From: an uncultured Luminiphilus sp.
Lineage (GTDB): Bacteria > Pseudomonadota > Gammaproteobacteria > Pseudomonadales > Halieaceae
Reading direction: 5' to 3'
Length of the DNA stretch: 64,000 bases
NCBI GenBank assembly: GCA_938084055.1
Contig: CALKDK010000010.1
Coordinates: 124,001 to 188,000 of the forward strand
Below are positions 23,331-32,376 of this stretch, piece after piece. The first letter of the stretch is position 1. Each line of letters opens with the position of its first letter. The notes under the pieces were generated by a model. The model made no database searches and was not told where the DNA came from. It worked only from the letters and a program-made list of their open reading frames with translations. Made by a program: the position numbers and the translations under genes.

Positions 23331-25838
23331 ATGCTGTTTTCCAAAAAACGCTTACCACTCGTGGCCGCTATCACTGCAGTTGTCGCAACTGCGCCAGTCG
23401 CAGCCCAGCAACTGGAAGAGGTGATCGTGACCGCCCAGAAGCGGGCAGAAAACCTACAAGACGTACCTATTTCGGTGAGCACGGTGAGTGGAGAGAAGAT
23501 TCAGGACAACACCATACTGAACTTTGCTGCTCTGGCCGACTTCGTCCCTAGCCTGCATATTGCCGATGCGCCCGTTAACACCAATATTTATATGCGCGGC
23601 ATTGGTTCGGGTAACAACCGGGGCTTCGAGCAGTCGGTGGGTATGTACCTCGACGGCGTCTACCTGGGCCGGGGGCGCCAGTACCGCTCGGCGCTGATGG
23701 ATATCGAGCGCGTTGAGGTGCTGCGTGGACCCCAGGGCACCCTGTTCGGCAAGAATACGGTCGCCGGCGCCATCAATATCACCAGCGCTTCACCGGTACC
23801 CGGTGACGAGGCTCAAGGCGAAATCAATGCTTCCGTGGAAGAAAATGGTGGCCAGATTTATGAAGGTTACATTCAGGGCGGAACCGATACCTTTGCCGCC
23901 CGACTGGCTCTGCGCTACCGGGAAACCGATGGTTATGTGTACAACGCCTACCTCGAGCAGGACGAGGGTGCTTTGGATGAAACAGGCGGGCGCCTGACGC
24001 TCGTATGGGAGCCCAGCGATACCTTCTCTGCCAACATGAAGTACACCAACATGCAACGCGACCGTGACGGTGCGGCGAGCGCTACCTGGCGCTACCTGAG
24101 CCCGGAGGAGCGCAACGCGCAGGTACCCAATCGCTCTGCTTTTGCAGATATTGCCTACAACTTGATGGACGTTTTTTTCCCAGACTTCCCAAGTATTGCA
24201 GGGCAGGAGTTCACGACCTATAAAGACAATAACTGCGGGACTGACAAGTCGTGTTCGTCCGCAGGCATTGGTTACAAGCCCGAAAACAGTGATGATGAAA
24301 TCCAGAACTTCTCGCTGAATATGAACTGGGAAGTCGGCAACGGCACCCTGACCTCGGTCACAGGCTGGTCGGGCTACAAGTATTTTGATGACGTGGATGT
24401 GGATTGGCTGCCACTGCAGTTTATCGACCGCTCGGACATTCACGATTTTGAGCAGTTCAGTCAGGAATTCCGCTGGGCTTCCGACATCGGTGATCGTTTC
24501 ACCTATACCGTCGGCGCGTACTATGACGAAAACGAATTGGATATGCAGGGCCAGGTGGTAATTGACACCAACTTCGACGGCTTGTTTCCCCAGTTTGCCT
24601 CCATTGCTTTTGGGGCTCCTATTCCCAATTTGCTGCCCCTGCTGACGGGAGGCGCCTATTCCTCTAACCAGATTAGCCGCAACCACAACTTTAACCAGGA
24701 GACCGAGTCCTGGGCCCTGTTTGCCCAGGGTACATACGATCTTACAGACGCTTTGCGCCTGACGGTGGGCTTGCGCTACACCGAGGAGGAGAAGGACGCG
24801 ATCTCCAGCCAGCGCCTGGGTGACCTGAACTGCCCGGGTGCCGTGGATGGTGGCCTGGATGGCACCTGCGCCACCGGCTACAGCTACTTCCTCGATATTA
24901 TTCAGGCGAGCAGCTTCAACACCTACAACAAAGAGTGGGTGGGGAACCGCAAGACCGACGACCTGTCCCCCTCGCTAAATTTGCAGTGGGATGTGGGCGA
25001 CAGTTCTATGCTTTACATCAGCTGGTCCCAGGGCTTCAAGTCCGGTGGCTTCTCTGCCGCGGATGATGGCGAGCCCGGTGATTTCACGGTAGCGCAGTTG
25101 CCGCCCCCGGGTGGTTTTGTATCCACGGTCCCCAACCCAGACTTTGAGTTTGACGACGAGTCCGTAGACGCCATTGAGATTGGCGGTAAGCATGAATTTC
25201 TGGATGGCGCCATGCGCCTGAACTGGGCGGCCTTCTACTCGGAGTACGACGACCTTCAGACCACCATCTTCAAGGGTGTCGGCTTCTCCGTAAAGAATGC
25301 CGCATCATCTGAGGTGGCAGGCCTCGAGGTTGATTGGCTTATGCAGGTCACGGATTCGCTGCGTGTGGGTGTCAATGCCGCCTATCTCGATGCCACCTAC
25401 GGCGACTTTGCCGATGGCCCCTGTAATGCCATTCAGTTGGACGCGGACGCTCTTTGTGGAACACCTGCGGGTGCGACCAGCAATGACCTTACGGGCTACC
25501 GCACGCTTTACTCCTCAGAGTGGAGCGGTAATGCGTTCGTTGACTTCCGCACCCAACTGGGACGTATGGAGCTGTTTGCCGGTGTCGATGTTAACTACCG
25601 CGATGAGTTCGATTCAGCCGGAGATGCTGATCCCTATGACGTAATCCCCTCTTATACCAAGGTGAATGCGCGCATTGGTCTCGGCGGTGAGTTCTGGGAA
25701 GTGATGGCTTACGGCCGTAACATCTTCGATGAGGCTGCATTGCAGCAGAGCTTCGACACACCCGTGCTGGCGGGCAGCCACACCTTCTACATGGATGAAG
25801 GCGCAGTCTTCGGTGTGCGCGGTACCCTTCGCTTCTAA
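23331..25838 (+). CDS. TonB-dependent outer-membrane receptor
   Basis: 835 residues with a signal peptide (KKRLPLVAAITAVVATAPVAA, cleavage probably before QQ near residue 25), followed by a TonB-box-like LEEVIVTAQKR, a plug domain (DVPISVSTVSGEKI to about residue 160, with LRGPQGTLFGKNTVAGAIN), and a long beta-barrel ending with a terminal Phe (RGTLRF). Such receptors import large or poorly diffusing substrates across the outer membrane with energy from TonB-ExbBD. The plug sequence is of the type abundant in marine and sphingomonad degraders of hydrophobic compounds. Position between a crotonase and an acyl-CoA ligase, near the steroid island, suggests a lipid-like substrate; this is inference. 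Confidence 0.9.
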   Translation: MLFSKKRLPLVAAITAVVATAPVAAQQLEEVIVTAQKRAENLQDVPISVSTVSGEKIQDNTILNFAALADFVPSLHIADAPVNTNIYMRGIGSGNNRGFEQSVGMYLDGVYLGRGRQYRSALMDIERVEVLRGPQGTLFGKNTVAGAINITSASPVPGDEAQGEINASVEENGGQIYEGYIQGGTDTFAARLALRYRETDGYVYNAYLEQDEGALDETGGRLTLVWEPSDTFSANMKYTNMQRDRDGAASATWRYLSPEERNAQVPNRSAFADIAYNLMDVFFPDFPSIAGQEFTTYKDNNCGTDKSCSSAGIGYKPENSDDEIQNFSLNMNWEVGNGTLTSVTGWSGYKYFDDVDVDWLPLQFIDRSDIHDFEQFSQEFRWASDIGDRFTYTVGAYYDENELDMQGQVVIDTNFDGLFPQFASIAFGAPIPNLLPLLTGGAYSSNQISRNHNFNQETESWALFAQGTYDLTDALRLTVGLRYTEEEKDAISSQRLGDLNCPGAVDGGLDGTCATGYSYFLDIIQASSFNTYNKEWVGNRKTDDLSPSLNLQWDVGDSSMLYISWSQGFKSGGFSAADDGEPGDFTVAQLPPPGGFVSTVPNPDFEFDDESVDAIEIGGKHEFLDGAMRLNWAAFYSEYDDLQTTIFKGVGFSVKNAASSEVAGLEVDWLMQVTDSLRVGVNAAYLDATYGDFADGPCNAIQLDADALCGTPAGATSNDLTGYRTLYSSEWSGNAFVDFRTQLGRMELFAGVDVNYRDEFDSAGDADPYDVIPSYTKVNARIGLGGEFWEVMAYGRNIFDEAALQQSFDTPVLAGSHTFYMDEGAVFGVRGTLRF

Positions 25839-25856
25839 GAGCGAAGAAAAGCTAGC

Positions 25857-25883
25857 AGCCCGCCTTGCGGCGGGCTTTTTTTT
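25857..25883 (+). terminator. Rho-independent terminator after the TonB-dependent receptor
   Basis: AGCCCGCC (25857-25864), a four-base TTGC loop, and GGCGGGCT (25869-25876) form a perfect eight-base GC-rich stem, followed by an unbroken run of T to 25883. It lies 19 bases after the receptor stop. This is the clearest intrinsic terminator in the window. Confidence 0.93.
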
Positions 25884-25949
25884 ACTTGCTAATTGCGCTT
25901 GGAGAACAGCGGATGCCGGGGTTTTCGGCTTAATCGGTTGCGCCGGCTT

Positions 25950-27425
25950 TCAGTGGCCTCGCTCCTCCCTGAGCAGGCTGCGCCGGATTTTTCCCGCCTC
26001 ATTGCGGGGTAGGGCGGTGACTATTTCCAGGGATCGAGGCACCTTGTAGGGCAGCAGTTGCTCCCGGCAAAGCTGCAAAAGGGCGACGTTCAGTTCTGCT
26101 GTGGCCGGCCCGTTGGCCTCGACCACGGCGTGGACGCGGCGACCCAGGTCATCGTCTTGCAGGCCGACGACAGCGACGTCCCTGACCTCGGGATGTTGGC
26201 TGATTACCGCTTCAATTTCTGCTGGGAAAATATTCGCCCCACCAGAAATAATCAGGTCGGTGCGCCGATCGGCGAGGTAGAGATACCCCTCTTCGTCCAG
26301 CCAGCCCAGATCCCCCACACTGGTGAACCCTCCGTTCAGGTCTTCCAGGGGTGCCGAGCCCCGGTACTCGCAGGGCGGGGCGGCACCGGCGATGCGGGTA
26401 AAGATTTCGCCCACCTCACCGGTTGGCACAGGGTTGCGTTGTTCGTCGAGAATCAGGATCTCGGTACCCACACCTCTGCCGACACTGCCACGATGTTCAA
26501 GCCATTCGTTGCCGTCGATGATGGTCAAGCCGTTGGCCTCAGTGGCTGCCCAGAGCTCTAGAATGCGCCCACCGCCCAACTTGGCGATAAAACCCTCCTT
26601 GGCCCAGGCGGGGCAGGGTGCAGCGAGGTGCCAGACCACTCGAACGCTCTCGAGATTGGCGACCATCCAGCCGGGCTCTCGAAGCATTCGTTGCATCATG
26701 GTCGGCACGAGATTGAGTACGGTGGGTTGGTAGGACTCGATGATCTCGAGGCTCTGGGTGGCATTGAAGCGTTCATTGAGCAACACGCGTCCCCCCCGGA
26801 GCAACATGTTAATAGAAAACCAAAAGGGGCCGTTGTGGTACAGGGGTCCGGGGGAGTATTTGAGATCGCCGGGCTCAAACCGCATCAGTTGTGGAATCAC
26901 CGGGTTGTCGGGATCGAACAGTGCGTCACCGGTGGTGACGATCAACTTCGGCCGCCCTGTTGAGCCTCCCGACGCGAGCGCTTTTATCGGGTTGCTGACC
27001 CTTTGGGGCAGTGGGCTGCCCAGGGGGTCGGTGGCCATGAAGTCGTCAGGGTCAAGCGAGGGCGCCTCAGGACGGCCCTTTGCAATGACTACCTTGGGAG
27101 CTGCGAGAGCCAACAAGCCGCTCAGCTCAACCTCGGGAAGCCGGTGGCTAACTGGCATGGGGGTACCCCCGGCCTTAAGGATGGCCACGGTGGCGGTGAG
27201 AAACTGATTGCCAGTAGGCAATTGGATGGGCACAAGATCCCCGGGACCCACGTCATGGTCCAGCAGGAGGGACTCGGCGAGTCGGTCGGACCGATGGCGC
27301 AGCTGGCTGCGGGTCGTAATCTCGGCCTCGCCTGACATCATGACCGTCGTCAATAAAACCTCGTCGGGCTGGTGCTCGGCGAGACGATCCAGCAGGGCGC
27401 CCAAGGTTACGAGGGATGGGGTCAT
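25950..27425 (-). CDS. AMP-forming acyl-CoA ligase, bile-acid/steroid-acid CoA ligase-like
   Basis: 491 residues, AMP-binding fold. The P-loop is ASGGSTGRPKLIV (around 151-163), where most relatives have SGTTGxPKG; the A5 motif is WAATE rather than YGxTE. Later motifs are normal: TSVGDLGWLDEEGYLYLADRR, IISGGANIFPAE and the catalytic lysine in NEAGK (about 481). The GGSTGRPK variant is one I associate with bile-acid:CoA ligase and related steroid-acid ligases. It could activate a steroid side-chain acid taken up via the neighbouring receptor. The start has GGAG seven bases upstream. Convergent with the receptor across the terminator. Confidence 0.78.
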   Translation of the reverse strand: MTPSLVTLGALLDRLAEHQPDEVLLTTVMMSGEAEITTRSQLRHRSDRLAESLLLDHDVGPGDLVPIQLPTGNQFLTATVAILKAGGTPMPVSHRLPEVELSGLLALAAPKVVIAKGRPEAPSLDPDDFMATDPLGSPLPQRVSNPIKALASGGSTGRPKLIVTTGDALFDPDNPVIPQLMRFEPGDLKYSPGPLYHNGPFWFSINMLLRGGRVLLNERFNATQSLEIIESYQPTVLNLVPTMMQRMLREPGWMVANLESVRVVWHLAAPCPAWAKEGFIAKLGGGRILELWAATEANGLTIIDGNEWLEHRGSVGRGVGTEILILDEQRNPVPTGEVGEIFTRIAGAAPPCEYRGSAPLEDLNGGFTSVGDLGWLDEEGYLYLADRRTDLIISGGANIFPAEIEAVISQHPEVRDVAVVGLQDDDLGRRVHAVVEANGPATAELNVALLQLCREQLLPYKVPRSLEIVTALPRNEAGKIRRSLLREERGH

Positions 27426-27625
27426 AGGATCTCCGTGGGCCTGGCCCGTGTCACTTGCTTGTTGGTGTCGCAGCGCCCGCCGGCGGGCGCGTAGCGAAGG
27501 GACTGAAAGCCCGGGTGGTAGTAGGACTGCTCGGGACTATCCTCCGCCGCGCCAACATTGTATCGTCTCGCACGCCAATTGGGCTGCCCCGCCGTGCCCG
27601 CAAATTTTCCAAGGGAGTATTGATT

Positions 27626-28633
27626 TTGGATCCTCTGAGCCAGGCTGCCGTCGGTGCTGTTGTACCCCAGGCAATAATGAAGCGTCAGGAAATTATTCGC
27701 CTCACCCTGGTGGGGGCCCTCTCGGGTATGGCTCCCGATCTTGACGTCTTCATCCGCTCTGATACCGATCCGCTTCTGTTCCTTGAGTATCATCGGCAGT
27801 TTACCCACGCGCTCATTTTTATTCCGGTGGGCTCCCTGCTCTGCGCCGCGGTGTTTACCCAAACGTTTGCCCGGGGGATTCCTTTCCTGACCGTGTGGCT
27901 GGCGGCTTGTCTGGGTTACGCCACCCATGGGCTCCTGGATGCCTGTACCACCTATGGCACTTTGCTACTCTGGCCGTTTTCGGATGCGCGCATTGCCTGG
28001 AACAGCATCGCTGTGATCGATCCGCTGTTCACTGTTCCACTCGTTGTCGGCATCATCTGGGGGCTGGTGCGGCGTAACGTCTGGGCGGCCCGCGTGGGAT
28101 TGCTGTGGGCACTGTGTTACCTCGGCGTGGGTCTCATCCAGCACGATCGCGCCGCTGCAGTGGGTCAAGCCTTGGCCGCTGACCGCGGGCATAGTGGCGT
28201 GTCCGTATCAGCCAAACCCACCCTGGGCAATGTGCTGTTATGGAAAGTCATCTATCGTCACCAGGGACAATTTTGGGTTGATGCCGTGCGCGTGGGTTTT
28301 GGCACTCGAGTTTACCCGGGCGGTTCCATTCCCGAGTTTGATCCGGGTTTACACTTGCCCTGGCTGGACAATGCCTCCCAGCAGGGCCGGGACCTGGAGC
28401 GCTTTCGCTGGTTTTCCAGCGACTACCTGGCCATGGATACCGATAACCCACTGCTGGTTGTCGACATGCGCTACTCGTTGCTGCCCAATGAGATCAAGGG
28501 GCTCTGGGGCATTGAGTTCGATCCGGAGGCGAGCAGTCAGGCCCACGTGCGCTACCGCGCCCAGCGCAGCGCTGATGCCCAGCGCGCCGGGCTGCTGTGG
28601 GCCATGTTAAAGGGGGCCGAGGTCCCCGATTGA
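27626..28633 (+). CDS. YdjM-type membrane protein (DUF457, annotated metal-dependent hydrolase)
   Basis: 335 residues from a TTG at 27626, giving the family-typical start MDPLSQAAVGA; GGAG lies eight bases upstream. The open frame runs 57 codons further back but overlaps the divergent ligase start region and looks non-coding. Conserved family features are GALSGMAPDLDVF (with the DxD metal-binding pattern), HRQFTHAL and GYATHGLLDACTTYG, and about four or five transmembrane segments in the first 190 residues, then a soluble C-terminal domain. The family is labelled membrane-bound metal-dependent hydrolase; YfhO/YdjM members are little studied and a substrate is not known. Confidence 0.8.
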   Translation: MDPLSQAAVGAVVPQAIMKRQEIIRLTLVGALSGMAPDLDVFIRSDTDPLLFLEYHRQFTHALIFIPVGSLLCAAVFTQTFARGIPFLTVWLAACLGYATHGLLDACTTYGTLLLWPFSDARIAWNSIAVIDPLFTVPLVVGIIWGLVRRNVWAARVGLLWALCYLGVGLIQHDRAAAVGQALAADRGHSGVSVSAKPTLGNVLLWKVIYRHQGQFWVDAVRVGFGTRVYPGGSIPEFDPGLHLPWLDNASQQGRDLERFRWFSSDYLAMDTDNPLLVVDMRYSLLPNEIKGLWGIEFDPEASSQAHVRYRAQRSADAQRAGLLWAMLKGAEVPD

Positions 28634-28665
28634 TGAGCCGGCGGCGCCAATAACCTGTGTCCGGG

Positions 28666-29853
28666 TCAGCTATTCTCGGACTGGTAGTACGCCATTAGAA
28701 TGTCCGCCACCTCGGGACGGGAGAATTCCGGCGGCGGCGCGATACCCTCGCTCAAAAGTTCACGTACTTTCGTTCCGGACAGCAGCACGAAGTCGTCTTT
28801 CTCGTGATCGGCTGCCTCCCGCATCATGACCACCTTGCCCAACTTCTTCGACCAGGCTGTGTGGTCGGCACTGAAGATTTCAATCTCCAGTGCACCCTCG
28901 GGCACATTTTCACTGAAAATAGTCTGGGCTTCGAAGGGGCCGTAGAAGTCACCGACTCCGGCGTGATCGCGCCCGACGATCAGATGTGAGGCACCCATAT
29001 TCTGGCGGAAAACTGCGTGGAGTACCGCCTCGCGGGGGCCCGCGTACAACATGTCAAAGCCGTATCCACTGACCATCACCGAGTTGGCTGGAAAGTAGAC
29101 GTCAACCATCTTGCGGATACAGGCATCCCGGACGTCAGCGGGTATGTCGCCCGCCTTCAATTTTCCTAACAGCATGTGCACGATACAGCCATCGGCTTCG
29201 AGGCGCTCCATGGCCATGCGACACAGCTCCTCGTGGGCGAGGTGCATCGGGTTGCGGGTCTGGAAGGCCACCACCTTGTTCCAGCCCCGCTGCTCAATTT
29301 CAGAACGAATTTCCACAGCGGTTTGAAAGGTGCCCGCAAACTCCGCACTGAAATAGCTGTAGTTGAGCACTTGGATAGGGCCGGAGAGCAATGTGTTGCC
29401 AAGCTGGGTAAATGTCGCCACGCCTGGATGGCCGGCGTCGTTAGTCCCGAAAATCTGCCCGGCCATGGCGCTAATTTGCTCATCGCTGACGGATTCCACG
29501 GTCTCGATATCCATAACTGCCAGGACAGGGTTGCCGTCGACGTTGGGATCGCGAAGGGCGACCCGGGAACCCACCGTCGCACCGGTTTCCTTTGTCAGGT
29601 TGATAATGGGAACGGGCCAGAAAAGACCGTCGCTTGTCGTCATGTTGGCGGCTACCGACAGGGCATCGGCAAGGTTCATATAGCCCCGCAGTGGGTTGAA
29701 ATAACCCGCGCCCAACATGACGGCGTTGGCAGCCGCAGCGGAGTTGAGTAGCAGACTGGGCAGGCTCTCTGCCTCCCGGACAAGCTGTGCGCGCGCCGCA
29801 TCATCCGCAACGTAACGGGGCTGCAGCGTGTCGGATCCATGGGGTTTGATCAT
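28666..29853 (-). CDS. sat: Sulfate adenylyltransferase (ATP sulfurylase, single-subunit Sat type)
   Basis: 395 residues. It forms APS from ATP and sulfate. The active-site signatures are FQTRNPMHLAHEEL (about 197-210), the HxxH-type nucleotidyl-transfer motif, and GRDHAGVGDFYGP further on. An N-terminal PUA-like domain precedes the catalytic domain. This homo-oligomeric Sat differs from the CysDN type used by E. coli. The ATG has AGGAG eight bases upstream, 12 bases after the cysC stop, so the order of transcription is cysC then sat. Confidence 0.93.
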   Translation of the reverse strand: MIKPHGSDTLQPRYVADDAARAQLVREAESLPSLLLNSAAAANAVMLGAGYFNPLRGYMNLADALSVAANMTTSDGLFWPVPIINLTKETGATVGSRVALRDPNVDGNPVLAVMDIETVESVSDEQISAMAGQIFGTNDAGHPGVATFTQLGNTLLSGPIQVLNYSYFSAEFAGTFQTAVEIRSEIEQRGWNKVVAFQTRNPMHLAHEELCRMAMERLEADGCIVHMLLGKLKAGDIPADVRDACIRKMVDVYFPANSVMVSGYGFDMLYAGPREAVLHAVFRQNMGASHLIVGRDHAGVGDFYGPFEAQTIFSENVPEGALEIEIFSADHTAWSKKLGKVVMMREAADHEKDDFVLLSGTKVRELLSEGIAPPPEFSRPEVADILMAYYQSENS

Positions 29854-29865
29854 TGGGTTACTCCT

Positions 29866-30483
29866 TCAGGCGGCAAGAATGCCGCGCTCTTGCAGATAAT
29901 TGACCAGCAGGTCGACCTCGTCTTCGAGGCTCATCTGGTCGGTGTGCAGGTGGATTTCCGCAGAGAGGGGTGCTTCGTAGGGGTCGTCAATGCCGGTGAA
30001 GTTTTTGATTTCGCCAGCACGCGCTTTTTTGTACAGTCCCTTGGGATCGCGTTTCTCGGCTTCTTCCAAAGCGCAATCAACGAATACCTCAATAAAGGCC
30101 ATACCGGCCTCGTCATGGAGCGCCCGAACCTGGTCGCGATCGGCTCGGTAGGGACTGATGAAGCTGCTCAGTGCGATGACCCCTGAGTCGACAAAGAGCT
30201 TGGCAATTTCACCAATTCGTCGAATGTTTTCTGTCCGGTCTTCAGCAGAGAAACCCAGGTTTTTGTTAATACCAAAGCGGATATTGTCCCCATCGAGACG
30301 GTAGCTGAGGTGGCCCCGTTCGAATAACCGGGCTTCCAGTGCCACAGCAATGGTGCTTTTACCACTGCCTGATAAACCGGTGAACCACAGTGTGGCGCCA
30401 CGTTGCTTCATCATGCGTTCGCGATCGTCGCGGGTTATTTCGCCATCGTGCCAGTGCACGTTAGTGGCTTTTTGTTCGGTCAT
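29866..30483 (-). CDS. cysC: Adenylyl-sulfate kinase
   Basis: 205 residues from the ATG at 30483 (GGAG ten bases upstream; the ten in-frame codons before it are not needed). It phosphorylates APS to PAPS. It shows the Walker A motif GLSGSGKST (about 36-44), [29 protein letters not shown] APS-binding region (key residues Asp, Arg, Asn, Leu, Phe), [10 protein letters not shown], and the lid sequence [25 protein letters not shown]. It is the first gene of the cysC-sat pair and divergent from a LysR-type regulator. Confidence 0.94.
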   Translation of the reverse strand: MTEQKATNVHWHDGEITRDDRERMMKQRGATLWFTGLSGSGKSTIAVALEARLFERGHLSYRLDGDNIRFGINKNLGFSAEDRTENIRRIGEIAKLFVDSGVIALSSFISPYRADRDQVRALHDEAGMAFIEVFVDCALEEAEKRDPKGLYKKARAGEIKNFTGIDDPYEAPLSAEIHLHTDQMSLEDEVDLLVNYLQERGILAA

Positions 30484-30603
30484 GCTGTGATCTCCAGGGT
30501 AGGGCGCGCGCATTGTAGGGTTTGCCTCGCTATTTGTTAAACTGTTTTATCAGATACATTTAACCAATTTTATTGATATACAAAGCTGCTAGAGGTGAGC
30601 CAC
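30484..30603. promoter_or_regulatory. Divergent control region between cysC and the LysR-type gene
   Basis: An AT-rich stretch in an otherwise GC-rich window. GTTAAA at 30536-30541 is mirrored by TTTAAC at 30559-30564, with 17 bases between them. The layout (LysR gene divergent from its likely targets) is classic for LysR autoregulation and activation. A GATATACAA stretch near 30575-30583 could serve as the -10 of the LysR gene. Assigning the dyad to this regulator is inference. Confidence 0.45.
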
Positions 30604-31503
30604 ATGGCCAGCGAGTCATTGCGCCTGACGCTCAGGCAATTAGAAATTTTTCTTGCGGTTGCCCGGGAGGGCACCACAGCAGGGGCGGGAATTTCCCTCG
30701 CACTGTCCCAGTCGGCGGTCAGCGCGGCACTGAAATCTCTTGAGTCCAACCACAACACGACGCTGTTTGATCGGGTGGGCAAGAAGTTGTCGCTCAACCA
30801 CACCGGGCGACAACTCGAGTCTCGGGCGCGGCAACTGTTGGATGACGCCCGTCAACTGGAGTCGGAATTGCTGGCAGCATCGCCCTCGGGCGACCTCAAC
30901 ATCAGCGCCAGCTTCACCATCGCCAACCACCTTATGGTGGACTATCTGGCGGCTTGGCTGAACCGTTATCCCCAGGCCCGGGTTGATATCACACCCGGAA
31001 ATACCCCCGATGTAGTCCAGCGTGTCCTGGATCGTGAGAGTGAGTTGGGCCTTATAGAACATGAAACAACCCTGCAGGGTGTCGAACTTATTCCGTGGGT
31101 GGCAGATGAACTGTTTGTCTTTTGTTCGTCCGATCACCCGCTGGCCAGCAAGGGTAGACTGACCGAGGCTGACATCCTAACGGCCAGCTGGATCCTTCGT
31201 GAGCCGGAATCTGGAGCACGCCTGCTGTTTGACCAGGTCTTCTCCTCGCAACTGCGGCAGCTGCGTGTGCGTCTGGAGCTGAGGCACAACGAACCGATCT
31301 TGCGTGCGGTGGAGCAGCAACTCGGTATTGGCTGTCTGTCTGAAAAAGTTCTGGCACCCTATCTGGCTCAGGGCGGACTGGTGGCGCTGTCACTGCCCCG
31401 CAAATTCAGGCTTAGACGACGGTTTTATTTCTGCCTGCGCAAACAGCGTGCCCACCGCCCTGAGGTCGAAGAATTTCTCGCGCTCTGCACCGCGCCGCGA
31501 TAA
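30604..31503 (+). CDS. LysR-family transcriptional regulator next to cysC-sat
   Basis: 299 residues from the ATG at 30604 with GAGG eight bases upstream; a GTG three codons earlier is possible. N-terminal winged helix: LRQLEIFLAVAREGTTAGAG, SQSAVSAALKSLES, TLFDRVGKKLSLNHTG. The C-terminal LysR substrate-binding domain carries ELGLIEHET and the typical DELFVFCSSDHPLA, REPESGARLLFD segments. It resembles the CysB/CbbR-type general class but no effector can be read from sequence. Divergence from cysC suggests control of sulfate activation. Confidence 0.85.
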   Translation: MASESLRLTLRQLEIFLAVAREGTTAGAGISLALSQSAVSAALKSLESNHNTTLFDRVGKKLSLNHTGRQLESRARQLLDDARQLESELLAASPSGDLNISASFTIANHLMVDYLAAWLNRYPQARVDITPGNTPDVVQRVLDRESELGLIEHETTLQGVELIPWVADELFVFCSSDHPLASKGRLTEADILTASWILREPESGARLLFDQVFSSQLRQLRVRLELRHNEPILRAVEQQLGIGCLSEKVLAPYLAQGGLVALSLPRKFRLRRRFYFCLRKQRAHRPEVEEFLALCTAPR

Positions 31504-31510
31504 TCGCGCG

Positions 31511-32374
31511 TCAGCGCAAAACGATCAGGGGCGCAAGGCTACTCTGGATCATACGAATCGTATTGCTGCCTAAGAACAGGTGCCTTACCTTGGAGTGTGA
31601 AAATGCGCCCATGATCAGCAGTCCGACCTCTTGCTCCCGCTGATAAGTGAGCAGTGCATCCGTTACATTGCCCTCGATGACTCGGGGTATGACCGTGTAG
31701 CCCTCCCGTTCAAGACGCTGGCTGGCACCTTCAAACTTCGCCGTCTGATTGGCGTCTTGCTTGCCCACCATAACGAGGTGGCAGGGCAGGCCACCCAGCA
31801 GCCCCCCCTTGACGATGCGATCAAGGGAGCGTTCCGCGGTATCCCTGCCATCGTAGGCCAGCATAAAGCTTGTCGGGGGCGTGAACTGTGCGCCAGTGAT
31901 GAGGATGGAGGTGTGAACCTGGCGGATCAGGGATTCAATGTGGGAGCCGAGCGCGCTGAATTCACCCGCGTGGTCGGTCCCCACCTTACCCACCACCATC
32001 AGCCTTGCCTTGTTCTCCAGTTCCACGAGGGCTTCAACAAAATCACCGTGCCGGAGTAAGGTACGGATCGGCTCGATACCCCGGTCACTGACACGTTTCT
32101 CGGCTTCGGCGAGCAGCGTTTTGCCGTATTGGAGCGCCAGTTTGCCGCGCTCCTCGTCCAGTTGTGCCATCCGCTCCAGGAGTTCAGTCTGGGCACCCAG
32201 GCCGATGGTGCCACTCCAGTCGTCAGCGCCATGCTGCGGGCGGCGTTCCAACGTGTGTAAGAGCAGCAGGCTCCGCTCAAGCCGGGATGCTACCCAGGCA
32301 GCAGCGTCACAAACGGCCAGCGAACCCACGGACCCGTCGATACTGGCGATGATCTGTTCTCTTTCAGTGTTCAA
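31511..32374 (-). CDS. Tandem universal stress protein
   Basis: 287 residues with two UspA domains. The first begins EQIIASIDGSVGSLAVCDAA; the second ends LLIMGAFSHSKVRHLFLGSNTIRMIQS, the Usp nucleotide-binding signature (Gx2Gx9GS/T). It starts with TTG two bases after the SulP gene, with GGGGAG about 12 bases upstream, so it is translated from the same transcript. SulP-Usp pairs are common in proteobacteria, and the Usp is thought to modulate the transporter or its stress response. Confidence 0.86.
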   Translation of the reverse strand: MNTEREQIIASIDGSVGSLAVCDAAAWVASRLERSLLLLHTLERRPQHGADDWSGTIGLGAQTELLERMAQLDEERGKLALQYGKTLLAEAEKRVSDRGIEPIRTLLRHGDFVEALVELENKARLMVVGKVGTDHAGEFSALGSHIESLIRQVHTSILITGAQFTPPTSFMLAYDGRDTAERSLDRIVKGGLLGGLPCHLVMVGKQDANQTAKFEGASQRLEREGYTVIPRVIEGNVTDALLTYQREQEVGLLIMGAFSHSKVRHLFLGSNTIRMIQSSLAPLIVLR

Positions 32375-32376
32375 GC

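Noticed and set aside
23790..24686. 298-codon minus-strand frame inside the first TonB receptor gene
   Set aside because: Opposite a receptor whose plug and barrel are continuous; no independent start signal or family match.
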